64,000 bases of DNA from Helianthus annuus. Taxonomy: Eukaryota > Streptophyta > Magnoliopsida > Asterales > Asteraceae. Of this stretch, positions 10,786 through 22,245 are shown piece after piece. Made by a program: the position numbers and the translations under genes. The notes beneath the pieces were generated by a model, which had not been told where the DNA came from, did not search any database, and worked only from the letters and a program-made list of their open reading frames with translations. The stretch covers positions 27,185,838 to 27,249,837 of the forward strand of contig NC_035443.2 of the NCBI RefSeq assembly GCF_002127325.2, in the 5' to 3' direction. Within the stretch, counting starts at the first letter, position 1. Every line of letters starts with the position of its first letter.

Positions 10786-13700
10786 AAGCTTGCCACATTT
10801 CCCATAGCGTACCGCACCCTCCCAGGGTGAGGCTTTCAATTATGATACGTTCGCGCACAGCGAACTCCCAGTGTTTCCTAAGCTTATCAGCTTCCCTGAC
10901 GGTCACGCGTTGCCGCCAAATGATTTCCGATCCAAGAAATCTTCCCAAGAGTTTCGAGTACCAGTCCTGGACCTGTGATTAGGTTGTCACCCACTTTAGT
11001 CCAACAATGAAATTGGCATTATCATCCATACAATGCCTCAAACAGAGCTGTCTAATCACTAGAATGGTAACTGCTGTGGTAGAACTTAACCAAAGGTAAG
11101 TATCCTTCCAGTTCTTACTAAAGTCGATCACACATGCTCGCAATATGTCCTTGAGTGTCTGGATGGTTCGTTTACTCTGACCATCTGTCCTATGGTGACA
11201 AGCAATGCTCATGCCTAGACGTGAGCCAAGAGTGCTGTGTAGTGCCTGTCATAAATCAAGTATAGTTCAAAATTAGAGGTTACCTCGTGCCTAAAAGCCG
11301 CCTCTTTCAGAGGAATATTCACAGGTTGTGACGACTCGTCAGTTTCCTTGATTGCGATAGAGTGTGATGGTTACGTGAGACAATCAACGATCACTCAGGT
11401 GATATCGGTTCCGTCCTGAGATTTAGGTAGGCCAGCGACAAAATCCACAGCTGTCTGTTCCAATCTCCGAATAGGTGTTTCTGATTACTGACACAAACCA
11501 GAAGATTTCTGATGTCCCACCTTGACTTTCGCACAAGTCAAACGTCGTTCACATGCGTCGTTGTGTAGGCCTTCAAGCCCAGTTGCCAAGACCAGATCCT
11601 TCGATCCTAATACATTCCATCAAAATTCAGATGACTAGAGTGTCGAGGCTGATGTGCTTCGCTCAACATAAGTTCCCCACGATTGTCGTATAGTGGGATC
11701 CATTTTCGTTCCATGAGGTAGCGGATATCGTCCGCCTTGCCAAGAGTTGCTCTGCCATGCCCCGCATGGACCCAACTTGAGAATTCTCTTCCTTCAGTGC
11801 TTTAGTTTGAACAGGGTGAATCTGATTGGGTAGGCTAGAGTCGATGGTGAGATGCATGCTCATACGTGTTTAGGTTCCATAGTCGTAAACACTAGAGAGT
11901 TCCATCCAATGACGCCATCACACGTTCAGCTCTTTCGAAACAAGGGTACACGGGAGGCCCTTGTGATCGGTCTAAGTAGTGTATTTGGTACCGTCCAAGT
12001 AATGCCTCCAACTTAAATCCAAAGGTTGTGGTTTCCACCGCAGGTTATGAGTCGTGCAATGCCTCTTGTAAATCCACTATGTAAGTCATCACCTTCTCGT
12101 GTTGCATCGGCGCATAACTGGGACTCTGATTCGAACCATCATGGTATACCACTAATTCATCAATACCTTCGGATAGAAATGATGCTCAGTGCATTACAGA
12201 GTTGGGTTTCAAAAGCTGAAAGACGTTCTCTTGTTTTGTCTTCCACGAACCTAGCACCCTGTTGTGTTAAAGGGATTAAAGTTGCGCGATCTTCGAAAAT
12301 CATGTGATGAATTTGCGATAGTATCTAGCGAGACCAAGAAATTGCTGTATCCTCGAAGGGATCTTTGGTGTCGATCAGTTTTTAACAAAATGGATCCTAG
12401 CGAGATCCACGTGTATTCCCTCTTCGTTGTTTATGTCACCCAAGAATGTACCTCTCGAAACCAGAGGTTACCTTTAACAAGACTTCGTGCGGAGCGGCTC
12501 CTCCCTCAGGAGCTCTAAAATAGGATACATATGCCGCCCATAATGTTCCTTCCTCCTGGTAATGATTCAAGCATCATCAACAAACATAGTTGATTCATGT
12601 GATCCATAAAACTGGTGGTGTGTTGATTAACCCAAAGGTCATGGAATGCAAAGTCGTATGGCCGAATTGCGTTTGATAAGCCGCTTTAAGAACACTCTCC
12701 CCTTGGACTTCCATCGAATAATAGTTCGTTCGTAAATCAATCCTCGAATGAAAGATTGTCCCCCACAACTAGTCGACAGGTTGTCAATACATCGTCGAGG
12801 CAAACGGTTCTCGACTGTCGCCTTGATGAGTTCTCGATAATCAGTACACATACGAAAAGGCTTTATCTTCCCGAATATAACTGGGGCTCCCCAAGGCGAA
12901 AAAAAACTATGTCCAACAAAACTCGTGTCCAATAGTTCCTGTAGTTGATTAGATAGTTCTTGCAACCCTCCTGGTGCAAGACGGTATGTAGTACGAGTAA
13001 TCAAGGCTGCCCCTAGCGTGAGGTCAAACTGAGATTCTGCCTAACAGTTGTGGAAGTATGTCCGAAAGCTCCTCGAGTAGCACACCGAGAGGAATCACGA
13101 ACAATTGGTGGATCCTCGATCCTCTTTTCCTTAGCTTTAACATCAGTAACGTTTGCTAACATAGCGTGGTAATCCCTCCGTAGACACTTCTGGGCCTTCA
13201 TAGCTTGGAATGGCGCTGACCCTTGCACCCCTCTGACGCTTTAGAACAGACAATGATCCTCCACTAGGGAGAAGGATACGAAAAATCTTCTCCTCACAGG
13301 GTATATCTTTGCGATCTCTAGATAACCAATCCACACTAACTACTGCATCAAAACCATCAAGGATACTAGTAGGAGGGTCGATATCGAACACTTGTCCCAC
13401 GAGGTCGAGTTTGCATCCCAACAAACATATGAGGTTCCATTTGTCTTGTCATCAGCCGATTCCACAACAGGTTCGGTTTCAAGAAACTTCAGGGTTAAGT
13501 AGAATAGAGACGAAGTGATTCATTACCAAGAACGTGTAGGCCACCAGGTTGTTATAATCCTGGCGTCGCCCTCACTAATCCTAAATGCCCCTCCATGAGC
13601 ATCATTTCCCGTGTTGTTGTACTCGTTGCGAAGATTTCCAGTACGGCCGTGGTTTCCTTGGTTGCTGTCGTTTTGTTTTAACAACGGCCACTCCATGTCG

Positions 13701-14841
13701 TAGGCACCATCATTTCCATACTGTTGGTTACCATTACAAGTACCTTGATATTGCCGTGACTGTTGCCTCTAATGCTGTTGTTTGAAACGGAGCTCTACGA
13801 TCTTTCACCGACAGGGTTCATCTTTTCACATTCCATGGTACGTACTAAGGCACTACTCACTGTGCGGGAAGTTTAACATTCCACTCTATAGTCAATTGTC
13901 ATCGCTTATGTCCTGATTGGTTCGTAAAGGTTGGCTCCCATTAGTCGTTGACTAGGGTTAGAGATTCGATTGCAGTCACTTTGCTGGTGTTCGTTGCCAG
14001 CAATCAGGGTCGTCCTAATACTTAGGTCGGCAAGGTACTACACTCATCTTCTTGTCCTTCGATCTTGCATTTCTCTTGAGTAATAGACGGTATGCTGCTA
14101 GAGTGTTGCAGAAGTGATCACACTTCGGGATCTAAGACGTCAGTACATTGAGTTCCAGCAAACAAAGAGGAGTGTGAGAGGTATAGGCCAATCATTGATG
14201 TTACAACATCCAACTCAGGGACGTTCGTACAAGCACCTAACATTCTACACAGTTCACTAGGCGTTCAGATGGGTGTTCAGGTAATACTCGATAGCATCGA
14301 GATTCGAAAGGTTTCAGAGGGAAATGAAAAGATCACATTCGAGTAGGAGACAATCACTACTATGACTCCTATAAATTTGTTACGTTTCTCATTGATCGAA
14401 TAACAGAGCAGAACCCCTTCTTCACTTATTAAGCCTCACTGGGACTCACATGCACCCCACATTATTATTATGTGTGCACCCACAATAATATTGTGATTTG
14501 CATGCTCGCCTCAGTTCCTCCTAACTCGTGTCAAATGGTTCTTCAAACTCATATATCAAACATGGGTTATCAAAACGATAAGATCGCAGTATTCTAAAGA
14601 CTATGACTTACTACCAACGCTTCATAATGTAAGCAAGCAATTCATGTAATCATGCTATAGTGGCAAGTGTGTGTCCGTATGCTACATCATAAGCAAATGT
14701 GTACTAGTCATGCAATGTATGCAGCGGATGAAAAAGACGAACCTTGCACTCTGGAGCTGAGTGTCATGGTCGATTTTCGAAGTTGCTCGGTTATAGTCTG
14801 GTTTTATAAAAATGTTTTAAAACCTAGTTCATTATAACCAG

Positions 14842-14855
14842 TGGCTCTGATACCA
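14842..14855 (-). other. Primer-binding site of gypsy A (initiator tRNA-Met type)
   Basis: The minus strand reads TGGTATCAGAGCCA, complementary to the 3' end of plant initiator tRNA-Met, three bases inside the right LTR. It fixes this LTR as the 5' LTR and the element as minus-strand. Confidence 0.85.
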
Positions 14856-14858
14856 AAC

Positions 14859-15553
14859 TATCACACCCCCAAAATACCACATGCGGAAACACCACGGGAC
14901 GTATGACGTACCAGCATCCAAGCCACCAATCACATTGAACCATTAATAAATATTTAAATAAAAACATTCGATTCATTTCATAATTTAAATCCAAGTCATA
15001 AGTTAAACCAAAGTAATCATTCAGCGGAAGCATAAGATTATTCGTTGTTCAAGTAATTCAAAACAATGTACTAAACCAAGAATAAATATCCAAGAGTTGT
15101 GACCCATGACCACTCCAACACTCCCAGATAGCAAGTTCCATGCCCAAGAATCTAACGACCTGCAAGCATGCAGACAAGTGTGTGTCAGACTGGTGAGTTC
15201 AAACTTTGTTAACACGTCTTAGTTACCAGATATGAGTATAAGACGATTCAATGATTTGATGTTGTTATTAACTCGATTACCGCAGATGGCTCTATATTTA
15301 TTTGCCCAAACCCCAATGCTCTATCACACATTGGTCAAGTGGTTAAGGTATTAGTTCATGACCGTCCTCCCCGGTACGGTGTGAGGGTGCCAAACCTAAT
15401 AACGCTATCAACTAATAACCCCGTTGCCTCCCTGGCAACCAATCGGTATATGTAAGGGGACTTAATGATAGAAATGAGTGTAATAACCAACATCCCCGTA
15501 ACCCGACGTTCCTCCCCGGAAGGATTACCAGATGTCCCTCCCCGGGACGCATG
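14859..15553 (-). repeat. 5' LTR of gypsy A, inner part
   Basis: Matches 7894-8590 of the left LTR closely; the terminal TGTCACAC is mutated to TATCACAC. It is broken at GCATG by gypsy B and resumes at 17,799. The TCCCC-loop hairpins are kept here (15,361-15,548), with stem GTCCC/GGGAC ending one base before the GCATG duplication. Confidence 0.85.
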
Positions 15554-16447
15554 TGTGACAACTCGAACTTTAGACTTGCTCTGTGTAACGATACGTGTTT
15601 ATGTGAACCTTATTGATTGAATGAATGTTACGGTTAAATGTTTAAATGTTGCATTATTGGACCACAACACTACACCCGATCCATAAATCAATTGGGCTTT
15701 ACTATTGTTTACAAACCCACTCGGTCCATGTAAGGGACTCGAGATCACAAGCCGGCCCAAGTGAGGTTTCGGCCCACCCTCACCTCACACGTATATGTAC
15801 ATACACATATCCTAGGGTTTTAGTTTTTACAACCTTTGCAACCAAAAAGAACTCACACACACAAACTCTCTCTCCCGCTCGTTGCTTGGAACCCGACGGC
15901 AAGAGCCTCCACAATTCGGATCACCCTCTTTTCTTCTCTAACTCGGTTAGTACTTGTCATGTTTGAAATTGTTTGTGTGTATGTTGATTGTGTTCTTGTG
16001 AATCGACTTCTGTAAATGGTGATCATGATTACATACGTAATAGGTTGCATGAGTGATTTGTTATTTGATCCGTATTGATGTTTGTAATCGGCTGTGATGA
16101 TTCTATTTGCACATGTGTGTTAAGTGGCATGTTAGTATGTTGATACGGTTCATAAGTTAATGATGTTCATGGGCTGATTACTGATTGGATTGCCGAGAAT
16201 ATGTTGTTAATCGGCTAGGATGCATGATAGTTAAGGATTCGGTATAAGGCTTGTGTGGTATTCCGATTGCATGTGGTTTGAATGAATTGTTACTGTTCTT
16301 AATAATATGAAATTGCTATGAACATGATCTATTGTTGATATGAAACTGTTGACAATTTCTGTGATTGATCTGATTTCGAAACTGCCTTAGATGTTTGCTA
16401 GAATCACGGATAAGTCAATGCAGGAATTATGGAAATCAGTTACACAC

Positions 16448-16660
16448 ACGGTTGCGACTCAGATTGCGAGTCGAAACCTCACCGTCTCGACTCGAGACCA
16501 CAAACAGCACAAGCCGAGACCATGGTTGCGAGTCCCGTTGCGACTCGTAACCGGACCATGACGAACCGAGATCACCATTGCGACTCGTAACCAGCTGTTG
16601 CGACTCGTAATCTCCGGTTGCGACTCGAGATCCCCGTTGCGACTCGAGACTAGCTACTCG
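16448..16660 (+). repeat. GTTGCGACTCG motif array in LTR B
   Basis: About eight variants of TTGCGACTCG/TTGCGAGTCG, several extended to GTTGCGACTCGTAACC, plus TCTCGACTCGAGACC palindromes, within 210 bp. The same core occurs in the leader of the unrelated copia C (44,190-44,580). An identical array is in the second LTR (31,874-32,087). Confidence 0.7.
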
Positions 16661-17033
16661 TACACTGATTTGGGCCTACCTTGTCACGGGCCCAATTCGA
16701 TTGACTGCTAATTGGACTGCTCATCTGTTTGGGCCGATTACTTGGACTCGTTACATGATTTGAACTGCTGATACATTTATGTGATTTGCCATGATCATAC
16801 TCGATACCATACGTGATACAAACGTGCTATATACGAACCTGACTTGCATAATAACCATGATAGGACGTGGTTGACCATTTACTTGCTACCTGTACTCTTT
16901 TGTGTATCTGCCGAGCAAACCAAGGTGAGTTCACACAGCCAAGGCATGGGATTCCCGGGTTGGGAATTGGGTTGGATATGTTATTGTTAAAAGAGTTACT
17001 CGTACTTACGCATTCTCTAGACTATAGACCATC

Positions 17034-17435
17034 GTCCTCAGGTTAGTCAGGACACGTTACGTAAAGCCTACGTAACCCAGTTTATTTGCCATTTGTCTCC
17101 CGGGTCGGGAGGACACGTTACGTAAAGCCTACGTAACCCAATACCATTCTCTGGCTTCCAGGTCGGAAGGCCACGCTGCGTAAAGCCTACGTAGCCCCCA
17201 CGCGTACCACTGTCCTCGGGGAAGGGCACGTCACGTAAAGCCTACGTGACCCTGTACGTTTTCCTGTTCTCGGTAAAGAAGAACACATGGTCGGAAGTTA
17301 GTCTAGTAAGTACCGTTAATGAGAAGCCCTCATTAGCCAGGTTAAACATGGGAAGCCCCCCCACCAGTATTATGAACACAAGGTTTGGGAAGCCCCCACC
17401 TTTAATACCCACTAGTATGGGAAGCCCCCACTAGC
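17034..17435 (+). promoter_or_regulatory. Tandem hairpin array with invariant AAGCC loop
   Basis: Eight AAGCC pentamers sit in the loops of successive inverted repeats: 17,056-17,076 and 17,117-17,137 (GTTACGTA/TACGTAAC), 17,175-17,195 (GCTGCGTA/TACGTAGC), 17,230-17,250 (GTCACGTA/TACGTGAC), 17,315-17,337 (GTTAATGAG/CTCATTAGC), one weak (17,350-17,360), and two with a two-base bulge (17,380-17,403, AAGGT+GGG/CCC+ACCTT; 17,412-17,434, CTAGT+GGG/CCC+ACTAG). Between the first units lie second hairpins (GTCCT/AGGAC; TCCC-GGGTC-GGGA; TTCC-AGGTC-GGAA). Stems covary while the loop is constant. The function is unknown. Confidence 0.75.
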
Positions 17436-17798
17436 TACACTTATGCATTATGTTATGAACTTACTTTCTGTGAACTCGCTCAACTAGTTTGTTGATTATT
17501 TGCTGCATGCCTTGCAGGACCTTAGGTACTTTATGGAGCTTGCACAGGGAGGAGCAGGTCGTTGTGGGATTTGGATTCATGAACGTTAATTCGAACTTAT
17601 AAATATTTTGAGATTACATACTATGCTTCCGCTACTTAAACGATGTTGGTTTTGAAACATCAATCATGTCATGGTGATTTACGTTAATTACCTTTGTATT
17701 AAATGCTATGTTTGATATGATTGATGGCTTGATCCTGGTCATGTCACGCTCCCAAGCGGTGGTACTCCGCGGGTGGATTTTGGGGGTGTGACAGCATG

Positions 17799-19394
17799 CT
17801 TGGAAAAAGAGCAGTGAACTCACCTTAGATTTGCTCGGTATGTTACGTTACATTACCCGTTCCCAGTTAGCCAACCAATCCATACCGTGGTTACCAGAGA
17901 TGATGAGTTTCATAAACAAATTCTCAAGTCACATATTCAACAAGTCACACGTAATACCATTGTCACATAGCACACAGCAAGTGTTTAGATTTCATACGCA
18001 TTTACATCTCAAGTTCATGTTCCCAATAGTAGTCACTTGTGACACCAGTTTCATAATAATCGATTAACGTGTTGTCACAGATTGCATTTGGTTAAAATCA
18101 TAGTATAACACATATCAAGTACTTAGTTTCCAAACAAGTCTACATCCTGTGTTCACGATACATAACAATGTTTTACAGATAAGTTGGCTACCCACAACAG
18201 TTAAGCCAAGACTCTCATTTCTGGTTATCATTATCATCATACGACAGATTGAGTTTCACACACACCAGTGTAAAACATCATAAACAACCTCATTGTTCAG
18301 CTCATTTACTTACACCACGAAACACCCCATGTTTCGTCGAGATGAGGGTTAACGAAACACCTAGTGTTTCGTCGAGGATATGGGTGATGAAAGACCCATG
18401 ATTGGTCAACAGGGGTTTCGTCGACATTGATTATTTGGCAATAGTCTTTCGTCATTAACCCTAACGGTTTCACTGTTAACACATCACATCATTAGCAGTA
18501 GTTTTCAATCTATTCAAACTAGATTAATGTAGGATAACAGTTTCAAGAGTCTTTCAACATCTTTGTGAACATCATGCATCATGATAAACCAAACACAAAC
18601 ATCATGCATCACAATGATCTAACAAACATTTTCCTATCATTATAGTTTACCAAGCTTTCGTATAAGTCACATAAAACCCTAATCGAATTATCAGTTTACC
18701 ATGGCAGAAATCATTATCACATTGGCACCATGAACCCTAATTTCATTGATCAGTCATCGTGAATATTCCTAGATTGTTCCCATAATTATGCCATATCTTT
18801 GCTAATCAGTTAATCTACCAAACAAATACAAGCGAGGTTTCATATGCTACCTAACCATCATTAGACTATTATCATATTCTACGAAAACAATTATGAACAC
18901 AGCCATGATTAATGAATCAACAACATAAACACACTAACCTGAAATGTAGGGCCGACAAGTATGCTAGGATAAAAGAGGTATGGCTTCGATGGATGAAGAG
19001 AGGCTACTAAGATGATGGCACGATAAGATGGAGGAGGAGAAACTGCCATAGAGAATATGAGGGTCTAGGGTTTTTGTTTACGTCTTATAATATTACATAA
19101 CATTAAACAGTTGGGCCACGAAATGGATTGGGCCGAAGCCCTTATTGGCGAAAACACTCTCCTGGCGAAACACCTAGTGTTTCGTCGAGCTCATGATGAG
19201 TGACGAAAGTCCTATATTTCGTCGCTAAGGGTCTGTGACGAAAGTCCTTCGTGCTCAAACATTAAACCACCACACAACTAATATTAAATCATTCTACAAT
19301 GATATTAATGATACAAATTTCAACGAAATGTAAAACAGGATTAGTAAAACAGATGACGCGTAAAGGAAAGGTCTTGAAATCTCGGGTTGTCACA
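17799..19394 (-). repeat. 5' LTR of gypsy A, outer part (copy 1)
   Basis: Continues the LTR interrupted at 15,553, matching 8591-10,193, and ends at …CGGGTTGTCACA followed by TSD TTCGG. The GACGAAAC inverted repeats are present at 18,313-18,435 and 19,165-19,245. Confidence 0.85.
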
Positions 19395-19731
19395 TTCGGT
19401 AACCCTTTGGTGAAGATGTCTGCGTACTGATAATCTGCTGGAACATGAAGGACCTTTACTGTGCCAAGGCGAACTTTTTCTCGAATGAAATGTATATCTA
19501 ATTCAATTCGTTTGGTTCGTTGGTGTTGCACATGGTTATCAGCTAGGTATACTGCGGAGATGTTGTCACAATAAATGATGGATGCATTATAGACCGGAAG
19601 ATTCAGTTCTGATAATTTGTGATATCCCTGATTGACAACCTTGTACTGTTTCCGTAGATAACTCTCTATTATGTATTATATATAGGCATCTTGTATATAC
19701 CAATAATATCGGATAATATTATTGGCTAACG
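19395..19731 (-). pseudogene. RNase H end of copia E plus rearranged LTR (copy 1)
   Basis: The minus strand from about 19,610 to 19,400 encodes the end of a copia RNase H: YCDNISAVYLADNHVQHQR…, then RIELDIHFIREKV and ADYQYADIFTKGLP. The frame continues across gypsy A into 7893. Upstream of it (19,640-19,731) is LTR sequence in which the middle portion is inverted relative to the LTR at 7655-7821, although the outermost TTAGCC…GGTATATA is in normal orientation. Confidence 0.7.
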
Positions 19732-19736
19732 TATAT

Positions 19737-20254
19737 TTTACAGAAAGTTACTAATAAATTGTTATATATATGAATATATGAACATTGATTTTCATATGCA
19801 AAGAAACATGTTCTGCTTGCCTATTACAATTTTTATACACACAGAATGGATTCCATGGTGGAAATCTGAAGCAATGTCACAACATTCCTGCTAATTTTTT
19901 TTCTTGATGAAACGCAAGCATTTAGTATAATCGCACCTTGGTTGAGAACAGAGTCTGCGTATGAAAGAACCTCGAGCAAAATATCAACTTAAAAAATACT
20001 TGGGCCCGGAATAATTCACTTGGAGAAATACGTCAGCCTCTCGGACCAGGTATATATTTAATTTTTTTTTTTTTAAATAAAAGAGGTGTTTCAAGAACAA
20101 TGTTTTTTCTTAAATTTCTTTATATTTTTCTGACTGATATGGTGAAGATATATATATATATCAAAAGTGGGGTACGGGTCGTGGGGTGTTTTACAAGCCT
20201 AGTGAACAAGATGAAGTTGCACTTACACCACACACATGATATCTTTTAGTAAAA
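19737..20254. other. Flank, no gene recognised (copy 1)
   Basis: AT-rich unique-looking sequence with a T-run near 20,060 and a (TA)n stretch near 20,150. No coding or repeat assignment. Confidence 0.4.
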
Positions 20255-20255
20255 A

Positions 20256-20457
20256 ATGGACCAGGAAACAACAGGGAATAAGACGACTTACAGAAGTGCT
20301 GGGTGTGAACCACCACCGCTTCCTAATGAGTTTATTTCATTGACTAAAGTCGTTTTGCAAGATGCTCAAGCCCTTCTTGATGAACTTCCTTCAATGAGCC
20401 CAGGTCTTTGTTTAGCCAAATTTATCACTCCTTGGTCAACTTGGCTTGCATCAGGTT
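20256..20457 (+). CDS. Short hypothetical frame, disrupted by CACTA element (copy 1)
   Basis: An ATG-started frame of 67 codons in the second copy (35,683-35,886) begins MDQETTGNKTTY and ends …WSTWLASG. Here the CACTA insertion replaces its end, so reading runs on to 20,570. The residue composition looks protein-like (KVVLQDAQALLDELPSM), and it may be one exon of a degraded gene, but no family is recognised and nothing else supports expression. Confidence 0.3.
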
Positions 20458-21450
20458 CACTACAAGAAATAACCACTTTTAGCGGCGACACCATTAGCGG
20501 CGACAGGCCAAATGTCGCCGCTATTGGTCGATCCGCATCCCGGAGTCTGAAACCAAACCCCAGCCGTTGATCCTTATCCTGATCTAACGGTTGGGGATTT
20601 AAAGGGCATTAGCGGCGACAAGACAATAGGCATTAGCGGCGACAGTTGTCTCCGCTAAAAGTCAATCCGTGTGAAGCTTGAAAAGAGCTGATCTCTGCCC
20701 TTGATGAGAGTATGATCCAACGGTTTGGGTTCCTTCCTGCTTTCTCTTCCTTCAACAAAAACACTCACCCACAAACACAAACACAAACACAAACACAAAC
20801 ACAATCACCAACTCCATCATCTTCACAACAACAACAACCTGTTACCACCACCACCGGATCACCACCACCGTGAAGCAACCACCGCCATCTTCACAACCAG
20901 AGCATCGCCGGACCATTACCGGAGCATCGTCGGAGCACCTGCATCTTCACCGGAGAATCACCTGCATCGCCACCGTCAACCACCACCGTAAATGACCGTC
21001 TTCTTCGTCACCGGAGCACCTTCTCCGTCAAGCTCCGACTTGTTTTTTAGTTTTATGTAGAAAATGTGTAATGTAATTTTATGTAAAAGGATTTGTTTGA
21101 GTTTTTGGATGTATATATAAGATTTGAATGATAACACGGCGAGGAATTTGTGTTTATGCTTTGTTTGAGTTTATGATACATGAGATTTGAATGAAAAATT
21201 TGTGTAAAATGTTTTGTTGTTTGAGTTTATGAAGATTTGCAGGTCTCGGGCGAGCTTTCCGGCAATTCTCCGGTAAAAACATTAGCGGCGACGCTGACCT
21301 TTAGCGATGACAGGAGGCCAATAGCGTCCGACCAATACCGGCGACCATTTACCGGCGACGTGTCGCCGCTAAAGGTCAATACCGGCGACAATTTTAACCA
21401 ATACTGGCGACAGCTGTCGCCGCTAAAGGTGGTCCATTCTTGTAGTGGTT
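20455..21450. mobile_element. Non-autonomous CACTA (En/Spm) element, 990 bp
   Basis: Spans 20,458-21,447 with termini CACTACAAGAA…TTCTTGTAGTG and a 3-bp TSD GTT on both sides. The empty site CATCAGGTTAGGTCC is intact in the second copy (35,876-35,890). Both ends carry subterminal repeats AGCGGCGACA/TGTCGCCGCT. The interior has a (ACAAAC)n run at about 20,770-20,805 and CCACCACCG-rich sequence but no transposase, so it must be mobilised in trans. Confidence 0.93.
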
Positions 21451-22245
21451 AGGTCCTACTTGCATACATACACACTTAAAGGGGAGATGAGGCTGCTGTC
21501 ATTTTAGGATTACTTGAAACAAGGATTGTGGTGGGTTGTGTGTTGCAGAGAATATAAAGGGGCGATGACTAATTTGTATTGCAATTTCAATCCCTAAAGG
21601 GAATTGTGGTCTTTTAACCAAAATCCTAATATTCATCTAGCATATGTTTAATGGAGGAGCTTAATTTATTCCAATTGACAACCACAGGAACTCGAATGCC
21701 CATTATATTTTTGAAATGAGGGCTGTATGTGAGAATTGTTGTAATCCACAACAACGTAAATTTTACTTTACTCTTCATGTTATTTAGTTAACAAATATAG
21801 TGTATTCCATTTAGATATCCACATTATTAAACATAGGGGTTGGTTAATGTACAATATTCCATAACGTAGGATGCATACGAGATGAAATTAGGCACGTTAT
21901 AAAAATCAAAACCCTAATCACGCATGTACAAAATCAGATATCACGCATATTGAAACCATAATCACACATGAACATAATCACGCATGTACAAAATCATAAA
22001 TCACGCATGTTATAAAATTAATTATGCACGTTATAATATCAACTCGTATGTATTGTACGTTAAGAGATATTGTATTTTACACTTTCACATTAAACATATT
22101 TTTTCAATGCTTTCAATAAAAAAGTAATAAGATGTGATTTTGGTATAGAGCTAACATACATTATTTTAGATTGATATGGTTACAAAATGCAAACTCAAAG
22201 CGTAAGAGGTTAAAATTTTCCACTTTTTATTGTAAGTGTAAAATA
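21451..22245. other. Flank, no gene recognised (copy 1)
   Basis: AT-rich, with a cluster of AATCACGCATGTACAAAATCA-like short repeats at 21,890-22,030. No coding potential of note. Confidence 0.4.

Larger units (their letters stand above)
10194..14858 (-). pseudogene. Degenerate gag-pol of gypsy A
   Basis: On the minus strand, recognisable pieces appear in normal gypsy order, in several frames. Protease-like: 13,424-13,143 (…GFDAVVSVDWLS…). Reverse transcriptase: 13,004-12,639 (LAPGGLQELSNQLQELL, PFRMCTDYRELIKATV). Integrase zinc-binding/linker traces near 11,860. Integrase core: 11,212-10,979 ([17 protein letters not shown]). Integrase C-terminal part: 10,839-10,528 (SPWEGAVRYGKCGKLSLRY). 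Stops and frameshifts separate all of them. The RT catalytic motif and RNase H are not clearly readable. The sequence resembles the intact gag-pol at 26,177-30,904, so A and B belong to related gypsy (probably Tekay-like chromovirus) lineages; the clade is inference. Confidence 0.75.
15549..17798 (+). mobile_element. Solo LTR of gypsy B
   Basis: A complete 2240-bp LTR (15,554-17,793, TGTGACAACTCG…GGGGGTGTGACA) flanked on both sides by GCATG (15,549-15,553 and 17,794-17,798), with no internal region. The empty site survives at about 8586-8598. It differs from the LTR at 30,981-33,219 at only a handful of places seen (for example one extra G near 16,217). This is the product expected from LTR-LTR recombination. 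It contains hairpin and TTGCGACTCG arrays described separately. Confidence 0.92.
7894..19394 (-). mobile_element. Decayed Ty3/gypsy element A (nested in E, itself carrying solo LTR B)
   Basis: A minus-strand gypsy element bounded by TSD TTCGG (7889-7893 and 19,395-19,399). LTR ends are TGTGACAACCCGAG…GGGGGTGTGACA in sense. The left LTR is intact at 7894-10,193. The right LTR (14,859-19,394) is split by solo LTR B and its GCATG duplication. The primer-binding site is next to the right LTR, the polypurine tract (AAGTTGGGGATGA) next to the left. The internal region is only about 4.7 kb and full of stops and frameshifts, so the element cannot encode its own proteins. Confidence 0.85.
7650..19736 (-). 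mobile_element. Copia remnant E, host of nested gypsy A
   Basis: A Ty1/copia remnant on the minus strand, flanked by the 5-bp TSD TATAT (7650-7654 and 19,732-19,736). Left part 7655-7893: a 167-bp LTR (7655-7821) whose inner end reads TGTTAGCC in sense, a polypurine tract (AAACTGCGGGGGAC), and the last codons of pol (…QTAG). Right part 19,400-19,731: an RNase H fragment and a rearranged LTR. The TTCGG-flanked gypsy A interrupts the codons after ADIFTKGLP. Almost all of gag-pol is missing, so this is a deletion derivative. Confidence 0.75.

Noticed and set aside
20725..20991. Histidine/lysine-rich frame (HKHKHK) within the CACTA element
   Set aside because: Produced by the ACAAAC simple repeat and CCACCACCG sequence; no domain.
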